The notes below the pieces were generated by a model. That model did no database searches. It worked only from the letters and a program-made list of their open reading frames with translations, and had not been told where the DNA came from. Source: Trinickia mobilis (GTDB lineage: Bacteria; Pseudomonadota; Gammaproteobacteria; Burkholderiales; Burkholderiaceae). From it: a stretch of 64,000 nucleotides of DNA. Below are positions 38,054 through 45,716 of the stretch, piece by piece. The position numbers and the translations under genes are program-made. The DNA lies in NCBI RefSeq assembly GCF_017315705.1, contig NZ_JAFLRF010000013.1:1-64000 (forward strand). The letters are read 5' to 3'. Position 1 is the first letter of the stretch. Every line of letters begins with the position of its first letter.

Positions 38054-38797
38054 TTATTGCGACGCGCCTTCGCCGGCGGTCATCGCTTCCTTGATCTGCT
38101 CGACGCGTCCATCGTCGAAGACGTCAGCCTGCTGGCCTTTCTTCTTGCGATTGGGTTCCGCCTTCTGCTGCGCTTCGGTCATCGCCTGCGCGATCTGGCC
38201 GACTTGCTCTTCGGGAACCGCTTCGCCTTTCTTGCGACGGCCGCGTGCGGGCTTCTTCTCGGCTGCCGGCGCCTCTGATTCCTGTTCTTCCTCGTCTTCC
38301 GGATCGGTATCGACCGTCACCGTCACCACGCGCTGCATGACCGTGAACATGCGCACGAGGTCCTCTTCGTCTGGATGGGCCTGTATGCGGACCGACAGGT
38401 GCACCGTCCCGCCTTCCTTCGGAAAGAGCGTGATCTCATTGATCTTCACTTCGCCCAGGCGCACGTCCGCGTCCACCTCGTCGCCATGGGGCATGACGAA
38501 CAGGCCTTCATCGAAACGTTCGTTCCACTTCAGCGGCATGTGCAGGTGCTCGAAGCGCAGGTTCGGATACACCTGTTCGACGCCCTCGATCGTTTCAGTC
38601 TTCGTGTCTACCAATGCCGGATTGCGCCAGTAGAAGGTTTCGAGCAGACGCGTGTCGAGTTGGTCGAGCACGCGGTTCGGTAGATCCATTTCAAGGCGGA
38701 TATCGCATGCGAGGCGGTACTCATCGCCGTTCAGTTCCTGTCGGCCCTGCACGTGAGCTACCTTGGCCTTGACGTTGATCAGCTTCAATTCAGACAT
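38054..38797 (-). CDS. Phage protein next to the recombination genes (247 aa)
   Basis: The N-terminal 150 residues are a beta-rich domain (MSELKLINVKAKVAHVQG, LACDIRLEMDLPNRVLDQLD), the rest an acidic then basic tail (DPEDEEEQESEAP, KKPARGRRKKG). AAAGGA precedes ATG 38797. It follows the exonuclease gene by 32 bases, which suggests a role in recombination or DNA protection, but nothing in the sequence proves this. Confidence 0.65.
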   Translation of the reverse strand: MSELKLINVKAKVAHVQGRQELNGDEYRLACDIRLEMDLPNRVLDQLDTRLLETFYWRNPALVDTKTETIEGVEQVYPNLRFEHLHMPLKWNERFDEGLFVMPHGDEVDADVRLGEVKINEITLFPKEGGTVHLSVRIQAHPDEEDLVRMFTVMQRVVTVTVDTDPEDEEEQESEAPAAEKKPARGRRKKGEAVPEEQVGQIAQAMTEAQQKAEPNRKKKGQQADVFDDGRVEQIKEAMTAGEGASQ

Positions 38798-38829
38798 GAC
38801 GCGGATTCCTTTCTGAGTGGAGGAGGGGA

Positions 38830-40470
38830 TTAGGCAGTCGCTTCGAGGCGATCGAGCTCAGCCTTGAAGTCCATGGTCGACAGGAGAGCCGCGACTTGCT
38901 GCGAGGTCGTCCCGTAGTGCTCGGCGAGGATGTCGATGATCTGCGCGGCGGTGGGGCGCGGGATGCGGAGACCACCGCCTGCAGCCGGCGCGGCTTGGGT
39001 AGCAGCAGGGCGGTGAGCTTCACCAGCGCCGGGTGTTGCGGAGGGCGCGGCGCTGGCTACGGGGGCCGCAGGTTGCGCTTCAGCAGCCGGCGCGGCTTGG
39101 GTAGCAGCAGCTTTCGCTGCAGCCTCGGCCGCTGCTGCCGATGCGGCATCCTCACGCGCCTTGCGCTCGGCTTCCTTCTGCTTGTGTTGATCGATGCGCG
39201 TCGTCACCACGAGCTTGAAGTCGTCTGCAGGCTTCTGGATGACCGTCTGGAGGTCGCGGAAGAGGAAGTCGAACGAGTCCGCATTCTTCACGTACCAGTC
39301 GAGCTTCGCGCGCAGCTCGCGCGCGGCCGCGTCAGCGGCGATCTTGCCGTTCGCGAGCGCAGTGTCGACCGCTTCGTGCAGGCTGGCGAGCGTGCGCTTG
39401 CCCTTGATTGCGCCAGCGAAGTCCGGCTCGGCGACGTTCACGCGCACGTCCACCGTGCACACGTCGACGAGTTCGAGGTTGATCGCCTTGATGTGATCGG
39501 CGAACTGGCGGCGCCCGTCGAGCAGGATCTCGGTCTTGATCTCTTCCTTGCGCTTCTTTACGGTACCGGTAAGGTCAAGGCGCTTGCGGCGCAGCTGCTC
39601 CCTGATGTGACCGAGCGTCTTCATCAGGTCATCAATGCTGGCCGTCTGGGAGATGGCTGCAGACTGTGCAAGGTCGATCTGGGTTTCCGCCTTGTCACAG
39701 AACTTGATCGTTTCTTCGGCATCTGCGAAGTCCTGGTCGGTCTTCAGATCTGTCTTGATGCCCGCGATGAACACGTCAGCCGCAGCCTTGAAGCGCGGCA
39801 GGTTGCTCGCGACGACTTCGCCTTTGATCTGGACGGCCAGCGTCGGCAGACCCATGATCGCCTCGGCCTGCGGCTTCTCTTTGAGCTCACGCGGCTCATA
39901 TGCGGCGAGGTCCTTTTCGAACTGGGCCCAGCCGGCGCGCAGCCGCTCGAACCACTCCGGATCAGGCAGCACCTCGAGGTGAACCATCTTGTCGGGCGTG
40001 CCGTCCGAGCACGTGAATTTGAGGCGGTCCGCGCCGGTCACCATCAGGATCTGCTGCGCCTGTGGCATGTGCTCTTCTGGGAGCTCGCCGAACTCGATCG
40101 ATTCGTACAGGGCCTCGTTGTACTGCTTGTGCTCCCATGCGTCGCTTTCGCCCATGGTCAGGCCGTCGCACGATGCGGAGAGGATCCCGAGCGAGCACGT
40201 GACGGGATAGAGGTCCTCGCCGATCTGCTGCTCGACGATCGGACGCGCGAGCGCTTCGAGCCTGTGACCTTCGTCGAGGATGTGCTCCTGCACCCAGTCG
40301 CTGAATTCCTTCGGCTGGCAGGTGAACTTCATGTGCAGCAGTTCGTTGCGCTTCACCTTCGGCGAGAGGCCGAGCATCGCGGCGGCTTCGCTGGCGCCGA
40401 AGTGGGTGAGGCGGAACTCCAGCCATTCTGGAGTTCCTTGCACCAAGTCATGGGTGATCCGTTCAGTCAT
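38830..40470 (-). CDS. YqaJ-family recombination exonuclease with long C-terminal extension
   Basis: The 546-residue protein starts MTERITHDLVQGTPEWLEFR and has HFGASEAAAMLGLSP, the YqaJ/lambda-exonuclease core with nuclease residues in LSASCDGL and WEHKQYNE (about residues 8-200). A coiled-coil region (about 230-420) and an Ala/Pro-rich linker with the repeated TQAAPA motif follow, then a small C-terminal domain. It would make 3' tails for the annealase encoded just upstream, with which it overlaps by 8 bases. Confidence 0.88.
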   Translation of the reverse strand: MTERITHDLVQGTPEWLEFRLTHFGASEAAAMLGLSPKVKRNELLHMKFTCQPKEFSDWVQEHILDEGHRLEALARPIVEQQIGEDLYPVTCSLGILSASCDGLTMGESDAWEHKQYNEALYESIEFGELPEEHMPQAQQILMVTGADRLKFTCSDGTPDKMVHLEVLPDPEWFERLRAGWAQFEKDLAAYEPRELKEKPQAEAIMGLPTLAVQIKGEVVASNLPRFKAAADVFIAGIKTDLKTDQDFADAEETIKFCDKAETQIDLAQSAAISQTASIDDLMKTLGHIREQLRRKRLDLTGTVKKRKEEIKTEILLDGRRQFADHIKAINLELVDVCTVDVRVNVAEPDFAGAIKGKRTLASLHEAVDTALANGKIAADAAARELRAKLDWYVKNADSFDFLFRDLQTVIQKPADDFKLVVTTRIDQHKQKEAERKAREDAASAAAAEAAAKAAATQAAPAAEAQPAAPVASAAPSATPGAGEAHRPAATQAAPAAGGGLRIPRPTAAQIIDILAEHYGTTSQQVAALLSTMDFKAELDRLEATA

Positions 40471-41362
40471 TCTCGTGGCTCCAGCTGTCGATGGTGAGCT
40501 TCTGGTTTTCGGTGAGGGGGGCGCCTTTGGATTCGATGAACTTGACCATCTGCGCCGGTGTCTTGCGCTTGGACTTGACGACCTCGCGCCAGGCGTCCTT
40601 GTTCGCGTTGAACTTGGTCTGGTCGTAGAACTTCGTGTCGGCCTGCGCGGGTTCATCCTTAGTCGCGGCAGTCTTGCCGGCTGGAGTCGTCTGGTGCGAT
40701 GGGTTACCTTCCTTGCCAGCATCACCTTCCGCGCCGCCGGCACCATCGTCGTCTTCACCTTTTGTCGACATGCCGAGTGCCGCGAGCAGGCTGTATCGCT
40801 CGAGATAGGTGACCGTGCTGCCTCCCTGCTGCATCACGTTTTTCTTGCCGCTCGTATCAGGTGGCCCTTCCATCTTGACCTTCTTCGAGTGGCCGTCGAC
40901 GTGCGTCACGATGCATTCGACGATGATCTTGTTGGGCTCCTGATGGATATCCCAGTCGTGGGTCAGACCGTGGCGTGCCATGCATGGGATGACGACATCT
41001 GTCACATCTGACAGTTCGGCGTGCTTGTAGCCGACGAAGTCGCCTTCGCGTGTGTTGTAGCCGACGGCCTTGCGCTTGAAGATCGGCGGGCACTCAGCCT
41101 TGAATGCGGCCATTGCGCGCCGGAAGGACTTCTTCGCCTCGTTTGCTTCCCACTCCATCTGCATGTGCATCAGCTGTTGAAGGCGATCGAGATCGGCGCC
41201 GCTCTGAAGGGCGAACCGCATCAGGTCGATCGGCGTCGTGATGCTGATGGGGGATTGAGATACGGCGCGCGGCACCTGAGCGGCCGGCTGCGCAGCGGGT
41301 AGCTGCGCTTGAGCGGGCTCCATGTCGACGACGTCCGCCATGGTTGCAGTGGCAGTGTTCAC
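40463..41362 (-). CDS. ERF-family single-strand annealing recombinase
   Basis: The 299-residue protein has the ERF core (about 50-210): MEWEANEAKKSFRRAMAAFK, VGYNTREGDFVGYKHAELSD, QGGSTVTYLERYSLLAALGM. ERF proteins anneal complementary strands and work with phage exonucleases. GTG 41362 overlaps the previous stop and follows AGGA; the ATG at 41341 lacks a ribosome-binding site. The linker after 215 is Gly/Asp-rich. Confidence 0.9.
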   Translation of the reverse strand: MNTATATMADVVDMEPAQAQLPAAQPAAQVPRAVSQSPISITTPIDLMRFALQSGADLDRLQQLMHMQMEWEANEAKKSFRRAMAAFKAECPPIFKRKAVGYNTREGDFVGYKHAELSDVTDVVIPCMARHGLTHDWDIHQEPNKIIVECIVTHVDGHSKKVKMEGPPDTSGKKNVMQQGGSTVTYLERYSLLAALGMSTKGEDDDGAGGAEGDAGKEGNPSHQTTPAGKTAATKDEPAQADTKFYDQTKFNANKDAWREVVKSKRKTPAQMVKFIESKGAPLTENQKLTIDSWSHEND

Positions 41363-41520
41363 GTTTGGGTCCTGGTTGAGTAGAGCATCTGCATCTGGAT
41401 CGCCGCGGTGTCTGACTTGTCCCATTCGATCGAGAGGTACAGACAGATCGCGCCGAGCAGCAGCATCCCGGCCATGGTGCGGCGCGGGTACTTTTCGTAG
41501 AGTCGATCGAGCCAGCGCAT
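41359..41520 (-). CDS. Small phage membrane protein (53 aa)
   Basis: ATG 41520 opens MRWLDRLYEKYPRRTMAGML with a hydrophobic stretch LLLGAICLYLSI, giving one membrane segment. It overlaps both neighbours by a base or a few bases (TAATG and GTGA). Function unknown. Confidence 0.65.
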   Translation of the reverse strand: MRWLDRLYEKYPRRTMAGMLLLGAICLYLSIEWDKSDTAAIQMQMLYSTRTQT

Positions 41521-41702
41521 TACTTGGCACCTCCGATCGGCGTGCGCACGAATTGACGTGCGACGCTGGGCGGAACGTAGCCGCCGCTGATCGAGACGCG
41601 CGGCGAGCGGGCGAGACGCTGCCGCATCCACGCGCGGCGCTGCTCGCGGCTTAGGTGCGAGGCGTACTTGCGTATCGACGGACGAAGCGAGAGCGGGCTC
41701 AT
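41520..41702 (-). CDS. Small basic phage protein (60 aa)
   Basis: It runs from ATG 41702 (MSPLSLRPSIRKYASHLSRE, then QRRAWMRQRLARS), Arg-rich, perhaps nucleic-acid binding. ATGA-coupled to the gene before. Confidence 0.6.
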   Translation of the reverse strand: MSPLSLRPSIRKYASHLSREQRRAWMRQRLARSPRVSISGGYVPPSVARQFVRTPIGGAK

Positions 41703-42019
41703 GACAGGCGGCTCCCACGACGACGATCGAGGTAAGCGCTTGACAGGAATCGGACCTCGCTCGCGTAGCGTGAGGACACTTCTCGGAACTCGTAGTAGTC
41801 CGACGATCCAATTGGCAACGCCATGGCAATGGAGAAGCGAACGCCGTTGAAGTAGCCGACGTCGTAGCTGATGTCGCGATAGCTCATCCACGACTTGACG
41901 CGGATCTGGTTGGCCGTCTCGCGGACTTTCAGCATCGCCCATTCGAGCTGGAGCACGCCATGCTCTGCGGTGCTCAGCTCATTCAGCGGCGTGCGCCTGA
42001 TTTCGTGGTAGGGGCGCAT
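41699..42019 (-). CDS. Phage protein (106 aa) of unknown function
   Basis: It starts MRPYHEIRRTPLNELSTAEH and contains WMSYRDISYDVGYFNGVRFS. ATG 42019 overlaps the tiny upstream frame's stop (TGATG). No family recognised. Confidence 0.6.
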   Translation of the reverse strand: MRPYHEIRRTPLNELSTAEHGVLQLEWAMLKVRETANQIRVKSWMSYRDISYDVGYFNGVRFSIAMALPIGSSDYYEFREVSSRYASEVRFLSSAYLDRRRGSRLS

Positions 42020-42099
42020 CACAGCTCGTCCCAGAGGCGAACGCGGCGCGGCACCGGCTGGGCCGGCTGCGGCTGCTGTTCTTTGGCTTGCGATTCCAT
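42019..42099 (-). CDS. Very small phage open frame (26 aa)
   Basis: ATG 42099 with GGAG seven bases before gives MESQAKEQQPQPAQPVPRRV then RLWDEL. The frame fits the coupled-gene pattern (its stop overlaps the next start), which is the main support. Confidence 0.4.
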   Translation of the reverse strand: MESQAKEQQPQPAQPVPRRVRLWDEL

Positions 42100-42278
42100 G
42101 TAGGTCTCCATAGCAATGTCAGGTGACTCGTGACTTCAAGGGTGGACGCTCGACGCTTGCATAAGGCAGCATTTGGCGCCGCGCTGACGAATCAGGGCTG
42201 TTGCAGCGGAGCCCACCCGCTGCCGTCGAATGCCCACTCTTGAAGGTGCCGGTCGGATGCCGGCACGCCGTGCAACCG

Positions 42279-42593
42279 TCAGGCCGCTTGTTGCTCGGCT
42301 GGACGGTCTTCGATCTTCGTGTATGGGTACTTCTTGTCGAACACCTTGATGTGCTTCCCAAAGTGCGAGCCCTTCGACTCGGCGGCTTCGAATGCGGCAA
42401 AGTCTTCGGCCGTGAAGTTCGAATAGTGGTAGAGACTCGTGGGCGCGCCGGTCGAACGGTTCTTGAACCGGATCGCGAGCGTCTGCGTTGCGGGGTCATG
42501 GCCGATGGAGTCGATCTGAGTCGAATCGACTTTCGTCAGCGCGATGCTAGGTGCGGCGGGGATAACCGCCTCGGTATTGGTTTCGGTATTCAC
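42279..42593 (-). CDS. KTSC domain protein
   Basis: The 104-residue protein has KVDSTQIDSIGHDPATQTLA and LYHYSNFTAEDFAAFEAAES, the KTSC pattern that often follows DNA- or RNA-processing enzymes. GTG 42593 follows AGAGG; an upstream GTG at 42632 lacks one. Function unknown. Confidence 0.8.
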   Translation of the reverse strand: MNTETNTEAVIPAAPSIALTKVDSTQIDSIGHDPATQTLAIRFKNRSTGAPTSLYHYSNFTAEDFAAFEAAESKGSHFGKHIKVFDKKYPYTKIEDRPAEQQAA

Positions 42594-42704
42594 GTCTGCC
42601 TCTCGGTTTTGTTGGGTAATCCGGTATTCCACCGGTGCGGCGCAAAGCGGCCGTCGCTCCCTTGCGAGCCCGGATTAAGCGCCGTGCGATCGCTCTGTTG
42701 CCCC

Positions 42705-43139
42705 TTACTGGCCGCGCGCAGCGCGCTTCTGATAGCGGCCGGCGATGCCGGCCAGCGCACCCATCGCGCCGGACAGGAACGCGCCGGCGAACTTGCCGAA
42801 GCCCTGCAGGCGAAGCGCCAGCTGCATTTCTGGCGGTGTCATGTTCATGCGGTTGCCAGTCTTCCGGCCGGATCGGCGAGCGCGCTGCGGGTGCTTAGCG
42901 CTGATCAGCGGCGCTCCGACGCGCCACGGTTCGTTGCGCTCGTCCTTCGGCAGCGCGGCGTGCGCACGTGCCTCCGCAGTGCGATGGCTGTGCGTCGGCG
43001 CGAGCGGCTTCGCGATGTTCGGGATCAGCGGGCGCGCGTCGCGCTTCGCCATCCGATAGGCCTTGCGGCCAGAGCCGCCGACTGCTACGCCTTGTTCGCG
43101 CAGCTGCTTGCGCAGCGCCTTTGCCTTCTTCTCGTTCAT
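42705..43139 (-). CDS. Basic phage protein (144 aa) of unknown function
   Basis: It starts MNEKKAKALRKQLREQGVAV, is very basic in its first two thirds (RMAKRDARP, RARRSGRKTGNRMNM), and ends in a short hydrophobic stretch AGAFLSGAMGALAGIAG. No family recognised. Confidence 0.6.
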   Translation of the reverse strand: MNEKKAKALRKQLREQGVAVGGSGRKAYRMAKRDARPLIPNIAKPLAPTHSHRTAEARAHAALPKDERNEPWRVGAPLISAKHPQRARRSGRKTGNRMNMTPPEMQLALRLQGFGKFAGAFLSGAMGALAGIAGRYQKRAARGQ

Positions 43140-43153
43140 TGCTGTCCTTTGTC

Positions 43154-43330
43154 TCAGGAAGCCGGCACGTAACGGCCAGCGGAGTACGCGGCTTCAATGC
43201 GGCCGCAACGCAGGTTGCACAGGTCACGCAGCTCGCACACGTGACAGCCGCGGTCGATCTTCACAACAAACCGCACATGCCCATCGAGCGACTTGCGGGC
43301 GGCGCGGTGCAACGCCTTGGTGATTCGCAT
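43154..43330 (-). CDS. Cys-rich small phage protein (58 aa)
   Basis: It starts MRITKALHRAARKSLDGHVR and has CHVCELRDLCNLRCG, five spaced cysteines suited to zinc. Starts 9 bases after the preceding frame's stop. Confidence 0.6.
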   Translation of the reverse strand: MRITKALHRAARKSLDGHVRFVVKIDRGCHVCELRDLCNLRCGRIEAAYSAGRYVPAS

Positions 43331-43338
43331 GGCACACC

Positions 43339-43476
43339 TCACCCCCAGACGACTTCGTTGAGATCGACCAGTTCGCGGAACTTCAGCTCGCCGGCCGCGT
43401 TACGGACTTGCGTCTCGTACATCGAGATCCAGCGACCGGCGATGCGCTTGTACATGACCTTCATCGACCTACTCAT
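43339..43476 (-). CDS. First gene of the leftward early operon (45 aa)
   Basis: ATG 43476 with AGGAG seven bases before opens MSRSMKVMYKRIAGRWISMY, then ETQVRNAAGELKFRELVDLN and EVVWG. It lies about 40 bases downstream of the PL-like promoter, so it would be the first protein made on that side. It is too short for most gene finders. No family recognised. Confidence 0.6.
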   Translation of the reverse strand: MSRSMKVMYKRIAGRWISMYETQVRNAAGELKFRELVDLNEVVWG

Positions 43477-43517
43477 GTCCGTCTCCTCAGGTGCTACGTG
43501 TCCTGCTGTCCGACTGA

Positions 43518-43560
43518 ACTATACGTCAACGTATAGAAATGTCAATACGCGAATGAATAG
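43518..43560 (-). promoter_or_regulatory. PL-like early promoter with two repressor operators
   Basis: On the minus strand TTGACA (43540-43545), a 16-base spacer and TATAGT (43518-43523) form a near-perfect sigma-70 promoter. Operator CTATACGTCAACGTATAG (43519-43536) covers the -10 side and a second, CAATACGCGAATGAATAG (43543-43560), covers the -35. Repressor binding would block the leftward early operon. Confidence 0.8.
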
Positions 43561-43592
43561 AAGATTGTGCGGTTCGCTCGCCGGGGAATAAA

Positions 43593-43619
43593 AAAGCCCG
43601 CCGAAGCGGGCTTTGAACC
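43593..43619 (-). terminator. Terminator of the repressor operon
   Basis: On the minus strand a 9-bp stem (43606-43614 with 43593-43601) with a UUCG loop is followed by a T run. It lies 21 bases past the DUF4236 stop and separates the repressor operon from PL. Confidence 0.85.
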
Positions 43620-43634
43620 GGTCCTAGAGAGTTG

Positions 43635-43901
43635 TCAGTGGACGAAGCGACCGAGGAAGTAGAGGGCGGTCAGCACGAGGAAGATGATAGCGATCGAGCG
43701 GGACGCGCCACTGCGCGCGTCGAGTTTCCTGCGGTAGGAGAGCCCCGAACCTGGGATGCCGACGTCGGCGTAAGTGCCGCGTCGCCCGACGTTGACGGTC
43801 GCGCCGCGCTTGCCGAACGACCAGCTGCCGCCGCTCTTGCTGACGTTCAGGCGCACGCCGGGCGCCACGTTGATCGACTTGCGAAAGCGGAATCCCATCA
43901 T
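43635..43901 (-). CDS. DUF4236 membrane protein in the repressor operon
   Basis: The 88-residue protein has a DUF4236 start (GFRFRKSINVAPGVRLNVSK, KRGATVNVGRRGTYADVGIP) and a C-terminal membrane segment SIAIIFLVLTALYFLGRF. DUF4236 is a small beta-rich domain of unknown role. The start overlaps the lipoprotein stop (ATGATG). As part of the repressor transcript it would be made in the lysogen. Confidence 0.82.
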   Translation of the reverse strand: MMGFRFRKSINVAPGVRLNVSKSGGSWSFGKRGATVNVGRRGTYADVGIPGSGLSYRRKLDARSGASRSIAIIFLVLTALYFLGRFVH

Positions 43902-44308
43902 TGCACCTGTCGGGGTTGATCCGTCTGCATCGGCGTCGTGGTAGTGGTCGTTCCCATCTGCGAGCCGGATTGCGACGATGTGCTGCTCGAGCCCTTCAGG
44001 ACGCCGGCCGGCGTGAACTGGAAGCTGACCATCGAGCTGCGCGCGTCAGCGCCACCCACGAACGCACCGAGGATCGGAATGAAGCTGGCCGGACGCGCCT
44101 GTGCTGCGCTGAAGCTGTACACGAGCATAGTCGATCCATCGGGCAACGTAGCCTGCGTCGTTGGAGTACCCAGTCTAGAAATCACCTCCTGTCGCGTCGT
44201 GACGCCGGCCCGGAAGTCCGAAGTCTGTTCTGGCTTCACTTCGACTCCGCTCGATACGCAGCCTGCCAGCGCGACGCAAAGACTTAGTGCAAGAATCGAA
44301 TTCTTCAT
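43898..44308 (-). CDS. Phage-encoded OmlA/BamE-like lipoprotein
   Basis: The 136-residue precursor has a lipoprotein signal (LALSLCVALAGC, lipobox LAGC, Cys16) and an OmlA-type fold start (DFRAGVTTRQEVISRLGTPT). The C-terminal tail is Ser/Thr/Gln-rich. It should be an envelope lipoprotein. Cotranscription with the repressor makes a lysogenic-conversion or superinfection-exclusion role plausible. It is 3 bases after the 87-residue gene. Confidence 0.8.
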   Translation of the reverse strand: MKNSILALSLCVALAGCVSSGVEVKPEQTSDFRAGVTTRQEVISRLGTPTTQATLPDGSTMLVYSFSAAQARPASFIPILGAFVGGADARSSMVSFQFTPAGVLKGSSSTSSQSGSQMGTTTTTTPMQTDQPRQVQ

Positions 44309-44311
44309 TAT

Positions 44312-44575
44312 TCAATCCATGTAAATTTTCAGGAGGTCACTACCGAGCTCCAGCCATGGCTCGAGAAGCCAGAGCGCGTTCTCCTGGGTGACGGCTGCAA
44401 GGCCGTAGTCCAAGTGACCATTCTCAAGGTCGATGTACACATGCACTGATCCGTCGTCTGCCCGATGCATGTCGCCTCGTCGCGCACCACGAGAACGTTT
44501 GCGCGATTGGCGATAGCCCTGCATGTCGATCACGTTATCCGGTTCCTGTGCCTCGTTTTCTTGTTCCTCGTTCAT
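44312..44575 (-). CDS. Phage protein (87 aa) in the repressor operon
   Basis: It starts MNEEQENEAQEPDNVIDMQG, has a basic block RQSRKRSRGARRGDMHRAD and a hydrophobic, aromatic C-terminal half (HLDYGLAAVTQENALWLLEP). It overlaps the repressor gene by 41 bases. No family recognised. Confidence 0.6.
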   Translation of the reverse strand: MNEEQENEAQEPDNVIDMQGYRQSRKRSRGARRGDMHRADDGSVHVYIDLENGHLDYGLAAVTQENALWLLEPWLELGSDLLKIYMD

Positions 44576-45125
44576 TACGACCGGCCCCTATGTTCTTCGT
44601 CTTGCTGGCGTAAGGGGGCTTTCTGGCCTTGGTCATCGCTCCGAGCATAGCCTTCAGAGCACCAATGAGTTCTTCGGAAATGCGCCCCGCGTCGTGAGCC
44701 TCCCTGAGTTCTTTTATGAACCCAAGGAGGAGCTCGTCTAGGTCATTGTTTACCGCTGCGGGATTGCCCTTAGTACTGGTGTTTACGAACTCTTCAGTTA
44801 TTGCTGAATTTGCCGATAGCGGCAGCCGTTTGGCCTCTACTGATACCCGGTTGCCATCTTTTTCGGTGTACGCCAAGTCGACGACGTACTTCGGTCCGCG
44901 CTCGCTCATCAGCCATTCGAAAGTTACACCGAAGACGTTCGCAAGCTTCCTGACGTTCTCCGACTCTGGATCGCTTTTGTTGTTGAGGATCCGGTTGATG
45001 GTCGGCTGCTTAACGCCCGACGCGCGCGCAAGGGCGCTCTGGCCGCGCACCCTGAACTGTGGTGAGGCTTGCATCAATTCGTCGAGTCGGTCGCCGACGG
45101 ACCGTTCCTTTGCATGTCCTTTCAT
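44535..45125 (-). CDS. CI-like phage repressor (XRE helix-turn-helix)
   Basis: The 196-residue protein has an HTH (about 20-70) with SALARASGVKQPTINRILNN, DPESENVRKLANVFGVTFEW and LMSERGPKY. The C-terminal part has no S24/LexA-type Ser-Lys signature, so self-cleavage in the SOS response is not apparent; it ends in a basic Gly/Arg/Lys-rich tail (GRNERGTRKRGTGTG). The probable -10 lies only 8 bases before ATG 45125, so the mRNA may be leaderless. It should bind the CTAT..ATAG operators. Confidence 0.85.
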   Translation of the reverse strand: MKGHAKERSVGDRLDELMQASPQFRVRGQSALARASGVKQPTINRILNNKSDPESENVRKLANVFGVTFEWLMSERGPKYVVDLAYTEKDGNRVSVEAKRLPLSANSAITEEFVNTSTKGNPAAVNNDLDELLLGFIKELREAHDAGRISEELIGALKAMLGAMTKARKPPYASKTKNIGAGRNERGTRKRGTGTG

Positions 45126-45133
45126 GACGCAAA

Positions 45134-45208
45134 CTATGCGAGCGTGAATAGGGTGGGTCAAAATCGCATTCATTCGCGCATTGACATCTATTCAATCGCG
45201 TATAGAAT
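45134..45208. promoter_or_regulatory. Divergent cI/cro control region with three operators
   Basis: Three 18-bp sites share CTATNCNNNNNNGNATAG-like symmetry: 45134-45151, 45166-45183 (weaker) and 45188-45205. The rightward promoter is TTGACA (45181-45186), 16 bases, TAGAAT (45203-45208). The leftward one is TTGACC (45156-45161), 17 bases, CATAGT (45133-45138), minus strand. The outer two sites cover the two promoter cores. Layout matches lambda OR. Confidence 0.75.
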
Positions 45209-45215
45209 GTGAGCC

Positions 45216-45431
45216 ATGAATACACTCACTCCGACGCAACTGCTCATCGAGATCAAGGCTCTGACGAAGCTCGGCGAGATCGCTATTGCCGAACGCCTTC
45301 GGATCTCGCAGCCCACCGTCAACCGAATCCTGAACGGGAAATCGGAGTGCAAGGCCGGGACCTTGATGGCGATCCAGCAATGGCACGCCGAGTTGAAGTC
45401 GAGAACGGAATCTGCCGGCGAAGCTGCGTAA
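45216..45431 (+). CDS. Cro-like helix-turn-helix regulator
   Basis: The 71-residue protein has an HTH EIAIAERLRISQPTVNRILN, similar to the repressor's recognition helix (SQPTVNRILN vs KQPTINRILN), so both probably read the same operators. It is divergent from cI. The promoter -10 ends 7 bases before ATG 45216, and no Shine-Dalgarno is visible, so the message is probably leaderless. Confidence 0.82.
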   Translation: MNTLTPTQLLIEIKALTKLGEIAIAERLRISQPTVNRILNGKSECKAGTLMAIQQWHAELKSRTESAGEAA

Positions 45432-45484
45432 GCAGCTCAGTGGCAACCAGTGGTCTCCTCCCGCGTCCCCGTGCGGGTTGGTCT

Positions 45485-45510
45485 GCCCAGCCTCAGGGCT
45501 GGGCTTTTTT
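45485..45510 (+). terminator. tR1-like terminator after the Cro-like gene
   Basis: An 8-bp stem (45485-45492 with 45497-45504) and TTTTTT lie 54 bases after the Cro stop, ahead of the replication genes. Position matches lambda tR1, where an antiterminator would be needed. Confidence 0.85.
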
Positions 45511-45716
45511 ACGCCTGAACCGTCTGAGCCAGAGCAGCTTGGGCGGCTAGAAGAAGGGCGGCGGACGAATAGATCGGTAGTCATGCGGCGTTCGTTCGTT
45601 GTTCGTATGGACCGCATGGTCCTATTTTTTCGCAGCTGGGGGTTCGTCAAGTGCCGTCAGAAACATTGAGCCGGATTGTTGACCAGCAGGAACTCGCACT
45701 CATCAGGACGCCAAAC

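Noticed and set aside
42192-42266. 24-codon minus-strand frame after the KTSC gene
   Set aside because: Only a weak GTG start without a clear Shine-Dalgarno; too little support to annotate.
45460-45477. CCCGC/GCGGG hairpin after the Cro-like gene considered as a boxB-type nut site
   Set aside because: Loop of 8 bases, no boxA beside it and no N-like gene; cannot be told from chance.
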